Positions 63,523 to 64,000 of a stretch of DNA of 64,000 nucleotides are shown here, in pieces. The notes beneath the pieces were generated by a model that did no database searches, had not been told where the DNA came from, and worked only from the letters and a program-made list of their open reading frames with translations. Source of the DNA: an uncultured Saprospiraceae bacterium (GTDB taxonomy: Bacteria > Bacteroidota > Bacteroidia > Chitinophagales > Saprospiraceae); contig CALFWO010000020.1 of assembly GCA_937928045.1 (NCBI GenBank), forward strand, positions 62,001 through 126,000. Direction: 5' to 3'. Both the position numbers and the translations under genes were made by a program. The stretch's first letter is position 1. Each line of letters begins with the position of its first letter.

Positions 63523-64000
63523 TTATTTAATGTGAATAATTTGTTCAACAACCTTGTTGCCATTTTTCAAATCTTCAATCTCAATTATTAATATTCCATT
63601 TTCAAAGTTGCTAATATCAAGATTCATAAATTGATCAAATTGTTGTTGATACAGCAGTTCTCCCAAACTATTTTTCAAGGTCATTTTGTAATTACCATTT
63701 TCACTAATTTCAATGGAAACAACATCAATAGCTGGATTTGGATAAATCTTCAAATGATATGAGAATTGATTTTCTATGCTGGTTATGTAATCTAAATCAT
63801 CGCAATTCTCATCAATTCCATTGTTTGGTATTTCAGTTGCCAGAGGATTTATCAAAGGATCCAAATCATCACAATCATCAATCATCAAGAAACCATCTTG
63901 GTCCAGATCATCATCTAAAGTCATTGGATCGCAATCATCATCTAAGCCATTATAGGGTACCTCAATGGCGCCTGGATTTACCGAGACATTGGTATCATCA
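63523..64000 (-). CDS. MopE-like metal-binding repeat protein with T9SS tail (5' partial)
   Basis: The frame stays open to the window edge, so the N-terminus is missing. The visible ~158 residues contain MopE-type repeats (VNPGAIEVPYNGLDDDCD, then DLDQDGFLMIDDCDDLDPL and NGIDENCDD), rich in Asp with paired Cys and probably calcium-binding. They are followed by a T9SS sorting domain (HLKIYPNPAIDVVSIEIS ... ENGILIIEIED). It is a secreted surface protein of unknown job. It ends 59 nt from the convergent PorE-like gene. Confidence 0.8.
   Translation of the reverse strand, partial: DDTNVSVNPGAIEVPYNGLDDDCDPMTLDDDLDQDGFLMIDDCDDLDPLINPLATEIPNNGIDENCDDLDYITSIENQFSYHLKIYPNPAIDVVSIEISENGNYKMTLKNSLGELLYQQQFDQFMNLDISNFENGILIIEIEDLKNGNKVVEQIIHIK

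Overview
The window comes from an AT-rich member of the Bacteroidota, most likely a marine or environmental relative of the Saprospiria. The evidence is internal: type IX secretion (T9SS) C-terminal sorting domains, a fused SecDF, GldA-GldF-GldG gliding-motility genes, FecI/FecR/TonB-receptor signalling sets, a PorE-like OmpA-family lipoprotein, RHS proteins of the Bacteroidota kind, and TAnnTTTG-type promoter boxes. I see no rRNA, tRNA, insertion sequence, prophage or CRISPR array.

Layout. 1-6.3 kb: the 3' end of a secreted CARDB/T9SS protein, then a convergent minus-strand ECF sigma / FecR / TonB-receptor operon. 6.5-11 kb: a 1507-residue secreted enzyme combining a GH74-type propeller with a GH9 catalytic domain. 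It is divergent from the sigma operon and carries the same ECF-like promoter pattern that precedes fecR. 11.2-14.4 kb: a second ECF sigma gene with an unusual membrane protein (anti-sigma-like N-terminus, beta-barrel-like C-terminus), and a repeat lipoprotein upstream. 14.7-18.7 kb: two related tail-fibre-like secreted proteins with two decayed copies of the 5' end of one of them.

19-39.2 kb: eight minus-strand genes with junctions from 1 nt of overlap to 18 nt of gap. They encode a dockerin-like secreted protein, a helical/beta-barrel protein, an Fn3-like protein, a lipoprotein, a 2044-residue RHS-related shell protein, a small secreted protein, a 2482-residue RHS-core protein with a variable C-terminus, and a small membrane-anchored protein in the position of an immunity gene. 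This looks like one operon for making and exporting a split RHS polymorphic toxin.

39.7-48.3 kb: a compact minus-strand run gldA-gldF-gldG, DUF4340, S1/P1-like, DUF368 (C55-P transporter), aroE and proline dehydrogenase. 48.6-53.7 kb: DUF547 lipoprotein, LysM/BON protein and secDF. 53.8-55.3 kb: a lipid-anchored degenerate Nudix protein, then a gene-free stretch. That stretch holds two tandem small-RNA candidates, each with a sigma-54 -24/-12 promoter, a 76-nt identical body and an intrinsic terminator, followed by five degenerate 53-nt repeats. 55.3-61.3 kb: a four-gene operon (DUF4856, imelysin, HTTM protein, FecA-like receptor) behind a TAnnTTTG box and a palindromic operator, probably iron-controlled. 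61.5-64 kb: the PorE-like lipoprotein and the end of a MopE-like T9SS protein.

The strongest candidates for something undescribed are the sigma-54 tandem small RNAs and the eight-gene RHS operon. All functions are read from sequence alone. Domain edges are approximate and no search was run.
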